Shown here: in pieces, positions 1 through 9,353 of the stretch | Position numbering within the stretch: the stretch's first letter is position 1 | Layout: the number at the start of each line of letters is the position of its first letter | Assembly (NCBI GenBank): GCA_029776995.1 | Contig: JAKOTZ010000170.1 | Span: 1-43,167, forward strand | Direction of reading: 5' to 3' | Source of the DNA: Candidatus Hydrogenedentota bacterium | Lineage (GTDB): Bacteria > Hydrogenedentota > Hydrogenedentia > Hydrogenedentales > CAITNO01 | DNA: 43,167 nucleotides | The notes under the pieces: generated by a model | What the model saw: only the letters and a program-made list of their open reading frames with translations | What the model was told of the DNA's origin: nothing | The model's database searches: none | Made by a program: the position numbers and the translations under genes

Positions 1-471
1 TACCATGAACAGGCGGATTTCCGGGAAATTGGCGGACGCAATTTCCGCCTCGGCGTTCATGGTAAGTTTCACCGGCCATTCCATGTTGGACTGGCCGGAC
101 CCGATCCAGACCTCTCCGGCCAGCACGTCCCGCAGCATGATTTCCTCTTTGGATCCGCGCACCCTGATTTCGAGTCTGGAGCCGGCTTTTGGGCACGCGG
201 CAACGTCCGCGCGCCACCGGCCCTGCTGATCCGCCGTGGCGCGCGCCCAAACCCGGCCGTTGACCTCAATGCGAATCCGTTCGCTGGGATTGGCCCAGCC
301 CCATACCGGCGTGGCCCTGCCTGCCTGGATAACCATATGGTCACCGAAAATGGCGGGAAGTTTCAGCGCCTCCGCGGTCCCCCATGACCACAGCGCCATA
401 AGAACCAAAAGCATACAGTGGACCGCAGGGCGTTTGATCCAATTTTCTGTTCTCGCGTCCCGTGAACTCAT
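1..471 (-). CDS. Sialate O-acetylesterase-like (SASA family) protein, N-terminal part, truncated by window edge
   Basis: Minus-strand frame open from ATG at 471 to base 1 (absent from ORF track because no stop): MSSRDARTENWIKRPAVHCMLLVLMALWSWGTAEALKLPAIFGDHMVIQ...PVWGWANPSERIRIEVNGR...LAGEVWIGSGQSNMEWPV; signal peptide plus the typical FGDHMVIQ / VWGWA / SGQSNMEWP motifs. Confidence 0.88.
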   Translation of the reverse strand, partial: MSSRDARTENWIKRPAVHCMLLVLMALWSWGTAEALKLPAIFGDHMVIQAGRATPVWGWANPSERIRIEVNGRVWARATADQQGRWRADVAACPKAGSRLEIRVRGSKEEIMLRDVLAGEVWIGSGQSNMEWPVKLTMNAEAEIASANFPEIRLFMV

Positions 472-529
472 GGCAGGCTCCTTTCGTATTCCATGCGTGT
501 TTTCAGTGTACCGCGCCGCAGGCGCCGGA

Positions 530-1723
530 TCAATTTTCCTTGCCGGTGGCCGCGCTGATGATAAGGGATTCCAGCTGCTGGGCGTACAGGCCGGGATGGT
601 GGCGTTCCAGCGCAGTCGCGCGGGCGTTTTTACCCAGGCGCGACCGGAGTTCGGCGCGGTCTACGAGCCGAACCAGCGCTTCGGAAAAAACACGCTCGTC
701 TCCGGCGGGGACAATGAGCGCGTTCTGGTCATGGGCCAGGCCCCACGCGGAGGCGTCAGTTGTCACGATGGGTTTACCGGCCGCCAGCGCGTTGACCAGC
801 TTGATGGGGAAGCCGGACCATCCGGCCCTGGGGATGGCCACAATCACGTCATCCGAAAGCACCCGGGCCAAGGTATCCATGCCCTGATCCGGTATGATTT
901 CCGCGCCGGGGATTACGGCAGGATCCCGGCTGATAACAGTCAGCCGCAGATTGGGCCGGAGTTCCCGGGCCCGGGTTACAGCCCGGAGCAACAGATCAGT
1001 GTTCTGGTACGCGTCCAGATTGCCCATGTACACGACCGGGGGGCAGGGCTGCATCCGGGAAGGGGGCAGGAGCGGCAGATCGAGCAGCGCCGGATCCGCC
1101 GGGGGAGGCAGGATGCCGATCCTCTCCCGAGGACATTCGCGCAGTACCAGGTATCCCGCAAGCCGGTGATGGGGCGCAATGACCATACTGGCACGTCCAG
1201 GCAGGAAAGCGTCCACCAGCTGTCCAATCCGGGCAGCCGCCTGGCGTTTCCGTTCTTCTCCGGAGACATACCAGGGCAATTCTTCGGCCAGCGCGTTGTG
1301 GGCAAAATACACGATATTCTTGAATCCCGCCGCCACGGCCAGCGCAAGCGCTTCATGGTTGTGCGCGCAGACAGCATCCGGCGGTTCCGCGCGGCGCAGT
1401 CGGCGCAACAGGCGCCACAGCGCCAGATCATCCAGTACTTTTCTGCGGTTCGGTCCGGAGGTAACCCTTTGCGGAACGCGTCCCCAGAGGCGTGCCCGCG
1501 CCAGGGCTGTGTTCTCCGGATGGGGCGGGTCTGGAATGGCCGGTTGGGATGCTTGATCCAGCGCGGCAGCCCTGCCGGGGAACTCCGGAGATTCTCCCCA
1601 GCCATATACGGCAATCCGGACACGATGTCCCCGGGAAGCCAAAGCCGCGGCCGTGGCGCGCAGATACACCTGAGAACCCAGACCGGATGGATAAGGGCAG
1701 GCGCCGATCACAAGAATATTCAT
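530..1723 (-). CDS. Glycosyltransferase, GT4-like (group 1)
   Basis: ORF 530..1849 on minus; likely start MNILVIGACPYPSGLGSQVYLRATAAALASRGHRVRIAVYGWG at 1723; C-terminal GFPIKLVNALAAGKPIVTTDASAWGL typical of GT4. Confidence 0.8.
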   Translation of the reverse strand: MNILVIGACPYPSGLGSQVYLRATAAALASRGHRVRIAVYGWGESPEFPGRAAALDQASQPAIPDPPHPENTALARARLWGRVPQRVTSGPNRRKVLDDLALWRLLRRLRRAEPPDAVCAHNHEALALAVAAGFKNIVYFAHNALAEELPWYVSGEERKRQAAARIGQLVDAFLPGRASMVIAPHHRLAGYLVLRECPRERIGILPPPADPALLDLPLLPPSRMQPCPPVVYMGNLDAYQNTDLLLRAVTRARELRPNLRLTVISRDPAVIPGAEIIPDQGMDTLARVLSDDVIVAIPRAGWSGFPIKLVNALAAGKPIVTTDASAWGLAHDQNALIVPAGDERVFSEALVRLVDRAELRSRLGKNARATALERHHPGLYAQQLESLIISAATGKEN

Positions 1724-1780
1724 GCGTATATTGTAGCGGGACCGGCTGGATCTGGTCCTGTTTCGATGCGGAAGCGTCGG

Positions 1781-1810
1781 TTGACTTTTCGGTAGTTGCT
1801 GCATTACGAT
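1781..1810 (+). promoter_or_regulatory. Candidate sigma70-type promoter TTGACT-N18-TACGAT upstream of the DUF6807 gene
   Basis: Hexamers at 1781-1786 and 1805-1810, just upstream of ATG 1821. Confidence 0.4.
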
Positions 1811-1820
1811 TACGTTATCG

Positions 1821-2840
1821 ATGTCTAAAGAGAAGGAATGGAAAACCATGTTCAGCAGAGGTCGGATGCCGATACTGGTTGCCCTGGCCGCGGCGGGTTG
1901 TTGTTTCTCATGGGCGGAGGCCGCGGCGCAGGATACCGTGACACAGAGCGCAGCAGTTATCCTGCCGGACAGCCCGGAAGGGGTGGCCGCACCGCGGGAG
2001 CTCCGGATGAGCGCTCCGGGGGGGATGCGGATATGCTACCGTTTCGGCCCGCCGTCCCCTAAATCCTATATCCGGGAACTGATTACGCCGGGCGGCGTGA
2101 ACGTGGCGCGGGATGATGTGGCCGACCATGTTCACCACCACGGGCTGATGTACGCCCTGAGCGTGGATGGCCACACCTTCTGGGAAGAATGGAACAAAAA
2201 AGAAGGATAGAAAAGCCTGCAGCATTCGGTTTCGCTGCGGGTGGAAGGGTCCATACTGGAAGAGTCCCTGAACTGGATACTGCCCGACGGAACCGTGTGC
2301 GCCATAGAGCATCGGCGCGTGACGCTTATTGGCGGCCAAAATCCGGCGCGGCTGCTCTGGGAAACCACGCTGGAACCGCCGTCCGGAAAAGCTGAAATCA
2401 CGCTCAGCGGTAACCACTACTATGGCATGGGGTTGCGTTTCCCCCAGGCCATGGATGGTAAAACCCGGTTCGTGTATGCCGAAGGAGGCCGCGACGAGAT
2501 TTTCCGGGGGGATGAACGCCTGATCCGGGAAGCCGCCTGGTGCGCGGCTGTATCCTCCGCGGAAGGCAAACCGGTTACCGTGGCTTTCTTTGACTGTCCG
2601 GAAAACACGAGGCCGGCGGTTTGGTTCACGATGAATGAACCGTTTGCCTACCTGTCCGCCACGCTGGCCCTGCATGAAACGCCCATGCAGGTTTCGTCGG
2701 AAGCGCCGCTGCGGGTGCGTTATGGCGTGGCCCTGTGGGATGGAGAGGTATCGCCGGACGTGATCGGGACAGAAAAAGGTGATATGCTGAAGATGCTTGG
2801 GGCGAAGCCGGATCCGGCATCGCAAAACCGCGGGAAATAA
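1821..2840 (+). pseudogene. DUF6807 (PmoA-like) family secreted protein interrupted by an in-frame TAG at 2208-2210
   Basis: ORFs 1821..2210 and 2241..2840 are in the same frame; frame reads ...HHHGLMYALSVDGHTFWEEWNKKEG*KSLQHSVSLRVEGSILEESLNW...; both halves look like one family, paralogous to 25548..26747. Confidence 0.7.
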
Positions 2841-2891
2841 GCAAACGGGCGAAACAGGTACGGATCAACATCCAAAAGAGGAGAACAGGCC

Positions 2892-4181
2892 ATGTCGGAA
2901 ACAGGCGGACGTAAAATGGATCGGCGGTCATTTCTGGGAACAGCCGGCGGGGTGGCCGCGGGAATCGGCATGCTTAAGGCGTCGGCTCCGGCGGTTGCGG
3001 CGGCCAACCGCAAAAATAACGCGGTGGGGATTGGGTTTATCGGCTGTGGCGGGCGGGGCTATTCCCTGATGACCCAGTTCAAATGGCTGCAGAACGAAGG
3101 CGGCGGTAACGTTCAGCTTGTCGCCGCCTGTGACGTCTACCGTCCCCGGCTGGATCGCCTGGCCAAGGAGATCGGCGGAAAAGCCTACATGGACCACCGG
3201 GAACTGCTCCAGGATAAGAACGTGGACGCGGTGGTGATTGCCACGCCAGACCATCACCACGGGTACCAGGCTATCGACGCGATGCGCGCGGGCAAAGACC
3301 TGTACTGCGAAAAACCGCTTACCCACTGGCGCCAGTTTGAGCTGGCCCGGCAGGTCGCGGAAGTGGCCCGGGAAACGGGCCGGGTATTCCAGCTGGGTAC
3401 CCAGGGCATGTCTGACCAGGCCTGGACCCTGATCCGGGATATGATCCGCCAGGGGGTTATCGGGCAGCCCATCCACGCTGAATGCGGATATTTCCAGGTG
3501 GGCGATTTTGGTGAAGCGGGCATGAAAATTGACGATCCTGAAGCGAAGCCCGGTCCGGACCTGAACTGGGAGGCTTTCCTCGGAGACGCGCCGCGCCGGG
3601 CGTTCAACGTCAGCCGGTTCTTCCGCTGGAGAATGTATGAAGATTACGCCGGCGGACCGGTCACGGACCTCTTTCCCCATTCCCTGGCTCCCAGCCTGTA
3701 CGCGCTGGACCTGGATTTTCCCAACAAGGCGGTGGCTATCGGCGGGAAATACCGTTACGAAGAACGGGAAGTTCCGGACACGTTCAATATGCTGCTGGAA
3801 TACAACCACAGCCTGGCGCTGGCGGTGCTGGGCACCCAGGGCAATGCCAACACCACTACGGGCAGCCGCGGCGAACCCGGCCGGATCCCCGTGATCCGCG
3901 GCTGGGACGCAACCATAACCATCATCGGCGAGGAAATCGTGGTGACCCGTTCGAACAAGCCCGACCAGGAACTCCAGCGGGTGCCTATTCCGCAGGGACA
4001 GGACCTGAAACGGTACGTGAAGCGTTTCTATGAATGCGTGGTGAACCAGGACACCAACACGGGATTCAGCGCGGAATGGGCATACCGTCTGCAGACCGCG
4101 CTGATCATGGGGTCGCTGGCCCAGCGGCATGAGAAAGTGGCCGTGTTCGACCGCATGAAGCAGGAAATCACGCTGCTCTGA
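2892..4181 (+). CDS. Gfo/Idh/MocA family oxidoreductase with Tat-type signal
   Basis: MDRRSFLGTAGGVAAGIGMLKASAPAVAAA twin-arginine signal; GIGFIGCGGRGYSL nucleotide-binding; DAVVIATPDHHHGYQAIDAMRAGKDLYCEKPLTH. Confidence 0.92.
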   Translation: MSETGGRKMDRRSFLGTAGGVAAGIGMLKASAPAVAAANRKNNAVGIGFIGCGGRGYSLMTQFKWLQNEGGGNVQLVAACDVYRPRLDRLAKEIGGKAYMDHRELLQDKNVDAVVIATPDHHHGYQAIDAMRAGKDLYCEKPLTHWRQFELARQVAEVARETGRVFQLGTQGMSDQAWTLIRDMIRQGVIGQPIHAECGYFQVGDFGEAGMKIDDPEAKPGPDLNWEAFLGDAPRRAFNVSRFFRWRMYEDYAGGPVTDLFPHSLAPSLYALDLDFPNKAVAIGGKYRYEEREVPDTFNMLLEYNHSLALAVLGTQGNANTTTGSRGEPGRIPVIRGWDATITIIGEEIVVTRSNKPDQELQRVPIPQGQDLKRYVKRFYECVVNQDTNTGFSAEWAYRLQTALIMGSLAQRHEKVAVFDRMKQEITLL

Positions 4182-4203
4182 AACGTGCCTGGGAAACGTT
4201 GCG

Positions 4204-4233
4204 CCGGATCGGCTTTGCCGGTCCGGTTTTTTT
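4204..4233 (+). terminator. Rho-independent terminator after the Gfo/Idh/MocA gene
   Basis: CCGGATCGGC-TTT-GCCGGTCCGG (10-bp stem, one G-T pair) followed by TTTTTTT. Confidence 0.85.
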
Positions 4234-4398
4234 ATGGGCGCGTGATGGTATGACGGGAGGAGGTCATACGGAAACACGCGCGGATTTATGCCTGAATGCT
4301 AACGCATGTGGCCGGCCGAAAACCGTACGCTCAGAAAAACAGGCATTTGCCTCGCCTGGCAATGTCGCGAAGGAGGGGGCTCCCCTAAAATAAAATAG

Positions 4399-4473
4399 CG
4401 TCCCCAAGGGGATTTGAACCCCTGTCGCCGCCGTGAAAGGGCGGTGTCCTAGGCCAGGCTAGACGATGGGGAC
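4399..4473 (-). tRNA. tRNA-Glu (anticodon TTC)
   Basis: Reverse complement GTCCCCATCGTCTAGCCTGGCCTAGGACACCGCCCTTTCACGGCGGCGACAGGGGTTCAAATCCCCTTGGGGACG; 7-bp acceptor, CCGCC-CTTTCAC-GGCGG anticodon arm, GGTTCAAATCC T-arm; CCA not encoded. Confidence 0.95.
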
Positions 4474-4664
4474 GCACGGATTGGTTACGTCGAAACTACC
4501 CCGAAGGGATCACCAGTATAGCAAAAAATAAAACGCGATCGCAACCCCGTGTTTTCCGTCGTCGTGGAAATGGCTTCCAATAAGGATAAAAGCGGTGAAT
4601 TTCCCGCGGGAAGGTGGTGTGGTCGGGTATACTGCAGGGAAAAATCAGGCTCTGACCCGCGCCT

Positions 4665-6038
4665 ATGCTGACCCGGTTGAGAAAAATACGCCACCGCCTG
4701 TGCCGTTACCGGCCCTGCGCCGCGCTGGAAGTGACCCTGCGCGACATGGTCCGTCCTTTGGCAAATACAGCAGCCGGACTGGCAGGAGGCGTTTCGGCCG
4801 GCGCGGCATTTTATCCGGCCGCTCTGGATCGCCGGCCATTTTTAGGCACTTCCAGGGACGCGGCCTGGCGCCCATCGGGAATGCGGGATCTGCACTGGAT
4901 GTCCAGCCATGCCCCCCGGCCCAATCCGGAAGCCGCGGAGGAAGAATCGCTGCGGATTGCGTTTCTGCTGGAAGACGCGCCGCGGGCGGGCGGGGTCATT
5001 TCGATCACCCTGCTGGTGAAAGACCTGCGCCGGTCAGGTCATCAGGTGCTGGCAGCGGTTCGGGCGCCGAGGCGGGCGGATCCCGAACTGACTGCCCGGC
5101 TGGACGCGGTAACATGCGCCGCGGACAGGCATTTGGTTCGGAACGTGACAGGCTGGCGCCCCCATGTGGTGGTGGCTACCTTCTGGCCGACGGCGTATCT
5201 GGCGGCCCGGTGTTACCGCGAGGCGGATGCCGCGTTCTGGCCCGTGTACTACGCGCAGGATTACGAACCGGATTTTTATCCCGACGATGCGCCGTGGTTC
5301 CGGCAGGCCGTGCGCGCAACGTATTCCGCCATGCCGTGGGCCTTCTGCAAGACGCCCTGGCTGGCGGAGCGGCTGGAGGCGGAAGGCGCGCGGGTGTCCC
5401 TGGTGCCTCCCGCCCTGGATTTGACCCTGTTCAGTCCGGCGGAAACCATTGCGGAGGAACCGCCGACGGTGCTCGCCATGGTGCGGCCGGATTCCGCCAG
5501 GCGGGGCTGGCCGGTGCTGCGTGAGGCGCTGAAAAGGGTTCATGATCGGCTCGGGTCGCGGGTGCGTTTCGCGGTATATGGCTGTGATGAGCCGACATGG
5601 AAAAGCCTGGCGGCACCTTTTCCGGCGGAGGTACTGGGCGTGTTGGACACGGCCGGGGTGGCCGCGGCCTGCCGCCGGGCCTCGATATTTGTGGAAGCGT
5701 CAGACTTTCACGGCTTCGGCCGCACGGTGGCGGAAGCCATGGCCTGCGGCGTTCCGTGCGTTATTACGGACAGCGGCGGCGTGGGGCTCTTCGCGAAACA
5801 TAACGTAAACGCGCTTATTTCGCCGCCGGGGGACGCGGAGTCTCTGGCGTCGCATGTAATCCGGCTGCTGGAAGATAAGACATTGAGGCAGCGGCTCAGC
5901 CAGTCCTGCCGCTCCTCGGTGATGTGGATGGACCGCATGGCTTCGGCTCGGGCAACCGCGGATCTCTTCCGGGATCTGCTGGCCGGCCGACATCCGGCAA
6001 AGTCCTACGGGTATCCTTCGGACAACGCGCGGGGGTGA
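4665..6038 (+). CDS. Glycosyltransferase, GT4-like (rhamnosyltransferase/WsaF-like)
   Basis: IAFLLEDAPRAGGVISITLLVKDLRRSGHQV; YYAQDYEPDFYPDD; EASDFHGFGRTVAEAMACGVPCVITDSGGV; start codon uncertain. Confidence 0.8.
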   Translation: MLTRLRKIRHRLCRYRPCAALEVTLRDMVRPLANTAAGLAGGVSAGAAFYPAALDRRPFLGTSRDAAWRPSGMRDLHWMSSHAPRPNPEAAEEESLRIAFLLEDAPRAGGVISITLLVKDLRRSGHQVLAAVRAPRRADPELTARLDAVTCAADRHLVRNVTGWRPHVVVATFWPTAYLAARCYREADAAFWPVYYAQDYEPDFYPDDAPWFRQAVRATYSAMPWAFCKTPWLAERLEAEGARVSLVPPALDLTLFSPAETIAEEPPTVLAMVRPDSARRGWPVLREALKRVHDRLGSRVRFAVYGCDEPTWKSLAAPFPAEVLGVLDTAGVAAACRRASIFVEASDFHGFGRTVAEAMACGVPCVITDSGGVGLFAKHNVNALISPPGDAESLASHVIRLLEDKTLRQRLSQSCRSSVMWMDRMASARATADLFRDLLAGRHPAKSYGYPSDNARG

Positions 6039-6042
6039 GTTT

Positions 6043-6615
6043 GTGACAGCATCAGGACCGTTCAGCAATCCCTGGAAACGGGTGGATTCACGGGAGGTAT
6101 ACCGGAACCCGTGGATCCGGGTGCGGGAAGACCGGGTAGTCCGGCCGGACGGCAATCCCGGAATCTATGGCGTGGTGGAAACCAGAATGGCTACCGGCGT
6201 TTTGGCGCTGACCCCCAAACGGGACCTCTGCCTGGTCGGCCAGTTCCGCTACACCATGGACCAGTATTCCTGGGAAATCGTGGAGGGCGGCACGGACCCC
6301 GACGAATCCCCCCTGGAAGCGATCCGGCGTGAGCTTCAGGAGGAAGCCGGGCTGTCCGCGGAACACTGGATCCCTCTGGGCGGGGAAATCCACGTGAGCA
6401 ACTGCCACTCCTCGGAGCGGGGGTACCTGTATGTGGCCACCGGCCTGCGTTCAGTGGGAAAGAACCCGGAACCGACCGAGCAGCTGCTGATCCGGTGGGT
6501 CCCTTTTGAAACGGCCGTGCGGATGGTCATGGCCGGAGAGATACAGGACAGCATCAGCATGATTGGCATTCTGATGGCGGACCGCGCCTTCAGAGAGGGT
6601 TCACTGAACCTATGA
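6043..6615 (+). CDS. NUDIX hydrolase (ADP-ribose pyrophosphatase-like)
   Basis: GTG start; Nudix box region EGGTDPDESPLEAIRRELQEEAGLSAEHW. Confidence 0.88.
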   Translation: MTASGPFSNPWKRVDSREVYRNPWIRVREDRVVRPDGNPGIYGVVETRMATGVLALTPKRDLCLVGQFRYTMDQYSWEIVEGGTDPDESPLEAIRRELQEEAGLSAEHWIPLGGEIHVSNCHSSERGYLYVATGLRSVGKNPEPTEQLLIRWVPFETAVRMVMAGEIQDSISMIGILMADRAFREGSLNL

Positions 6616-7295
6616 GCAGATTGTCCGCGCTGGGGCGTTCCGCCCTGTACCGATTTTACCGGCTGATGAGCCGCCATTACGGCCCTACCGGCTGGTGGCC
6701 CGGGGATACGCCCTTCGAGATTGCCGTGGGCGCCATCCTGACCCAGAATACGGCATGGCGGAATGTGGAACGGGCGATCGCGAACCTGAAACAGCTGGAC
6801 GCGCTGGAACCGCAAGCCCTGGTTGCGCTGACCGATGCCGAACTGGAAGAAGCGCTGCGTCCCTCCGGTTATTTTCGCCAGAAGGCGGAACGGGTCAGGC
6901 GTTTCACCCGCTGGCTGCTGGAGCGGCACGGCGGACGGCTGGAGTCCCTGGCGGAGCTTCCGCTGTCCCGAGCCAGGGAAGAACTGCTGGCCCTGAACGG
7001 CATAGGTCCCGAGACTGCGGACGATATTCTGCTGTACGCCTGTGGTTTTCCGGTTTTCGTTATAGACGCGTACACCCGGCGCATCCTCGCCCGCCATGGC
7101 ATGCCCGAGGCGTTGAGCATACCCTACGAGCAGTTGCGGCACTATATAGAGTCCCGGTTGGACCGCGACATCCCGCTGTTTCGGGAGTATCACGGCCTGA
7201 TCGTCTGGACCGGGAAAGATTTCTGCCGCCGCCGCGCCCGGTGCGAAGGCTGCCCCTTGGCCGAACTCCCAAAAGACCCTACTATAGGGACCTGA
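6612..7295 (+). CDS. Endonuclease III-like HhH-GPD DNA glycosylase
   Basis: ATGA overlap with NUDIX gene; FEIAVGAILTQNTAWRNVERAIANL; LNGIGPETADDILLYACGFPVFVIDAYTRRILARHG; C-terminal CRRRARCEGCPL. Confidence 0.88.
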   Translation: MSRLSALGRSALYRFYRLMSRHYGPTGWWPGDTPFEIAVGAILTQNTAWRNVERAIANLKQLDALEPQALVALTDAELEEALRPSGYFRQKAERVRRFTRWLLERHGGRLESLAELPLSRAREELLALNGIGPETADDILLYACGFPVFVIDAYTRRILARHGMPEALSIPYEQLRHYIESRLDRDIPLFREYHGLIVWTGKDFCRRRARCEGCPLAELPKDPTIGT

Positions 7296-7386
7296 CCCTG
7301 TGACGCCTGTTTACCCATAACAATAAGGATTATTTCCTGGTTGGGCAGCGCAGACAACTCCAGTTTCAAGTTACCGGCGGTTCGTG

Positions 7387-8310
7387 TTAGAACGATGATG
7401 CGATTGGTCCTGTGCCGCCGAAAATGTCCGCGAAAAAGGTCATTACGGGCGGCGTGATCACGCTCTCACCAGGCGCCCCGATATTTTCGTTTACCTCCTC
7501 GTGCGTATAAACGGAGGCATCCACAACCGTAACACTCGAACCGGCGGCCTGAACGCCGGCGGCGAAATCATCGGCTATCCCCTGGCGGAACGCGTTGCCG
7601 CGCTTGGCGACGAGGAACGGCGGGATGCCTTTGCCGGCCGCCAGATGGTTGATGGGCGAAGCTGCCTCCCAAACCAGGGGCTCGTCTCCGAAGGCGTTCA
7701 AGATCATCTCGTTTCCAGGGTCGTAACGCATCTTGGCCACGATATCCAAGCCTTCGGCATCGAGTTCAGCCGTTCCCTTGATGACGGTCAGCGGCAGGCC
7801 ATGAGCCGCCAGAAAGGACTCGTCGGTACTGACCAAGGAAACCAGGTGCCCACCTGCCGAGTGACCCAGAAGCGCCATTCGCGTTGGGTCGCCACCGTAC
7901 GAAGCGATGTGGGTGTATACCCAGGCAATTGCCGCCGCCACATCCTGCACATGAATAGGATGCATGACGCGTGCCGGGTTATCCATAGCGAAAGAATCGG
8001 GCGACAGACGATAGTTGACACTCACGAAGCAATACCCCACACCGGTAAACAAAGAGGGCTTATATTGCATCTTGTTAGCCTTGTCGCCACCTTTCCACGC
8101 GCCGCCATGCACCCAGATCACGACCGGCATCGGATTAGCCGGCGCTGGGTCGGGCAGGTAAATGTCAAGGCTCTGCAGATTAGCCTCGACTCCGGGTGTC
8201 GTCGCGTAGCGGATATCCGGTATTTTGACGAACGTCGTGGGAGTCGCCGGGCATCCCGCAAGTGCCAAAGTAGCAACGGTCAGTAATCGGCCAAGCCACA
8301 GGTTTTTCAT
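7387..8310 (-). CDS. Alpha/beta hydrolase (esterase/lipase, BD-FAE-like), predicted lipoprotein
   Basis: Lipobox LALAGC; IWVHGGAWKGGDK (HGG oxyanion motif); ALLGHSAGGHLVSL nucleophile elbow. Confidence 0.85.
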   Translation of the reverse strand: MKNLWLGRLLTVATLALAGCPATPTTFVKIPDIRYATTPGVEANLQSLDIYLPDPAPANPMPVVIWVHGGAWKGGDKANKMQYKPSLFTGVGYCFVSVNYRLSPDSFAMDNPARVMHPIHVQDVAAAIAWVYTHIASYGGDPTRMALLGHSAGGHLVSLVSTDESFLAAHGLPLTVIKGTAELDAEGLDIVAKMRYDPGNEMILNAFGDEPLVWEAASPINHLAAGKGIPPFLVAKRGNAFRQGIADDFAAGVQAAGSSVTVVDASVYTHEEVNENIGAPGESVITPPVMTFFADIFGGTGPIASSF

Positions 8311-8508
8311 GGAGATTTCCTTTTCTACCCTTGAGCCTTCAGTCTCCGTAACTTATACGGCCTACACTCGGCCTTGTCTCACTTTTCGGGTTCATCGGAG
8401 TAATGGACGCGAACGGCTCCAGGGTTACACTGGTCTCGAAATCGTTCAGAGATGTAACCTTTTCTGTGAATGTGAGCATTACTCCATCGAAGATCTGATT
8501 ACGGTGTA

Positions 8509-9102
8509 ATGATTGATGACTGTGTGCAGAACGATGTTCATGACATGGACTTGCATGACATCGAGGGCAGCCTGCGCGGTGACGAGGCTGCCTATGCTCG
8601 ACTGGTGCGGCGGTATGAACCGGCGATTGTCCAGCAGATGGCCCATTACACGAGGGATCGAGGGGTCTTGCGCGAACTTGTCCAGGAGGTCTTCCTTGAG
8701 GCGTACCGCGGCCTGCCACGCTACCGACCCGAGGCGCCGTTGCTGCACTGGCTGCGTCGAATCGCATCACGGGTTGGGTATCGCTATTGGAAGGTTCAGC
8801 GCCGGGAACGGGATCGGAGCGTTCCGTTGGAGGAATGGCACGAGCGCATCATGGCCAGGCCTCCGGAAGTCGAAGAGCCCTCGGAGGCGGCGGAGTTGCT
8901 CTATGACCTGCTTGAGCGACTTCCGCCGAAAGACCGCGCCGTGCTGACGCTGATGTATTTCGAGGAGTGCGATGTGCGCATGATTGCCGAACGCATGGGG
9001 TGGTCGCAGACGCTGGTAAAGGTTCGCGCATTCCGCGCCCGGCAACGGCTGCGAACGATGCTTCAAGAAATCGGATATAGGAGTTCACAGGGCAATGAAT
9101 GA
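8509..9102 (+). CDS. RNA polymerase sigma factor, ECF (sigma-70 family)
   Basis: GDEAAYARLVRRYEPAI; ELVQEVFLEAYRGLPRYRPEAPLLHWLRRIASRVGYRYWK; region 4 AAELLYDLLERLPPKDRAVLTLMYFEECDVRMIAERMGWSQTLVKVRAFRARQRLR. Confidence 0.9.
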   Translation: MIDDCVQNDVHDMDLHDIEGSLRGDEAAYARLVRRYEPAIVQQMAHYTRDRGVLRELVQEVFLEAYRGLPRYRPEAPLLHWLRRIASRVGYRYWKVQRRERDRSVPLEEWHERIMARPPEVEEPSEAAELLYDLLERLPPKDRAVLTLMYFEECDVRMIAERMGWSQTLVKVRAFRARQRLRTMLQEIGYRSSQGNE

Positions 9103-9352
9103 CCCCTTGGATTTGGTGGACCGTTTGGCGGCGCGTGCGCGCCGGCATTCAGTAGAACCTTTATCTGTCGCAGACGACGTTATACGGCAACTCCGCAAAC
9201 CTGCGCGCAGTCCCTTGGTATGGGTGACCGCATGTGCAGTAGCGGCAACGCTGCTTGTGTTTGCGCTGGTTGGCGTTCCACGAACCGAGGCCGACCCACT
9301 CGACGCCCTCTTCCAAACTGCCGACTTCATCCGAACGGAAGGAGGCTTCTGA
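9095..9352 (+). CDS. Short single-TM protein, putative anti-sigma partner
   Basis: Overlaps ECF sigma stop (ATGAATGA); one TM segment LVWVTACAVAATLLVFALVGV. Confidence 0.6.
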   Translation: MNDPLDLVDRLAARARRHSVEPLSVADDVIRQLRKPARSPLVWVTACAVAATLLVFALVGVPRTEADPLDALFQTADFIRTEGGF

Positions 9353-9353
9353 T

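Noticed and set aside
236-1795. 519-aa plus-strand ORF
   Set aside because: Antisense shadow of the minus-strand glycosyltransferase, which has clear family motifs; low-complexity Arg/Gly/Gln-rich translation.
2928-4277. 449-aa minus-strand ORF
   Set aside because: Shadow of the Gfo/Idh/MocA gene.
7501-8286. 261-aa plus-strand ORF
   Set aside because: Antisense to the alpha/beta hydrolase with intact lipobox and catalytic motifs.
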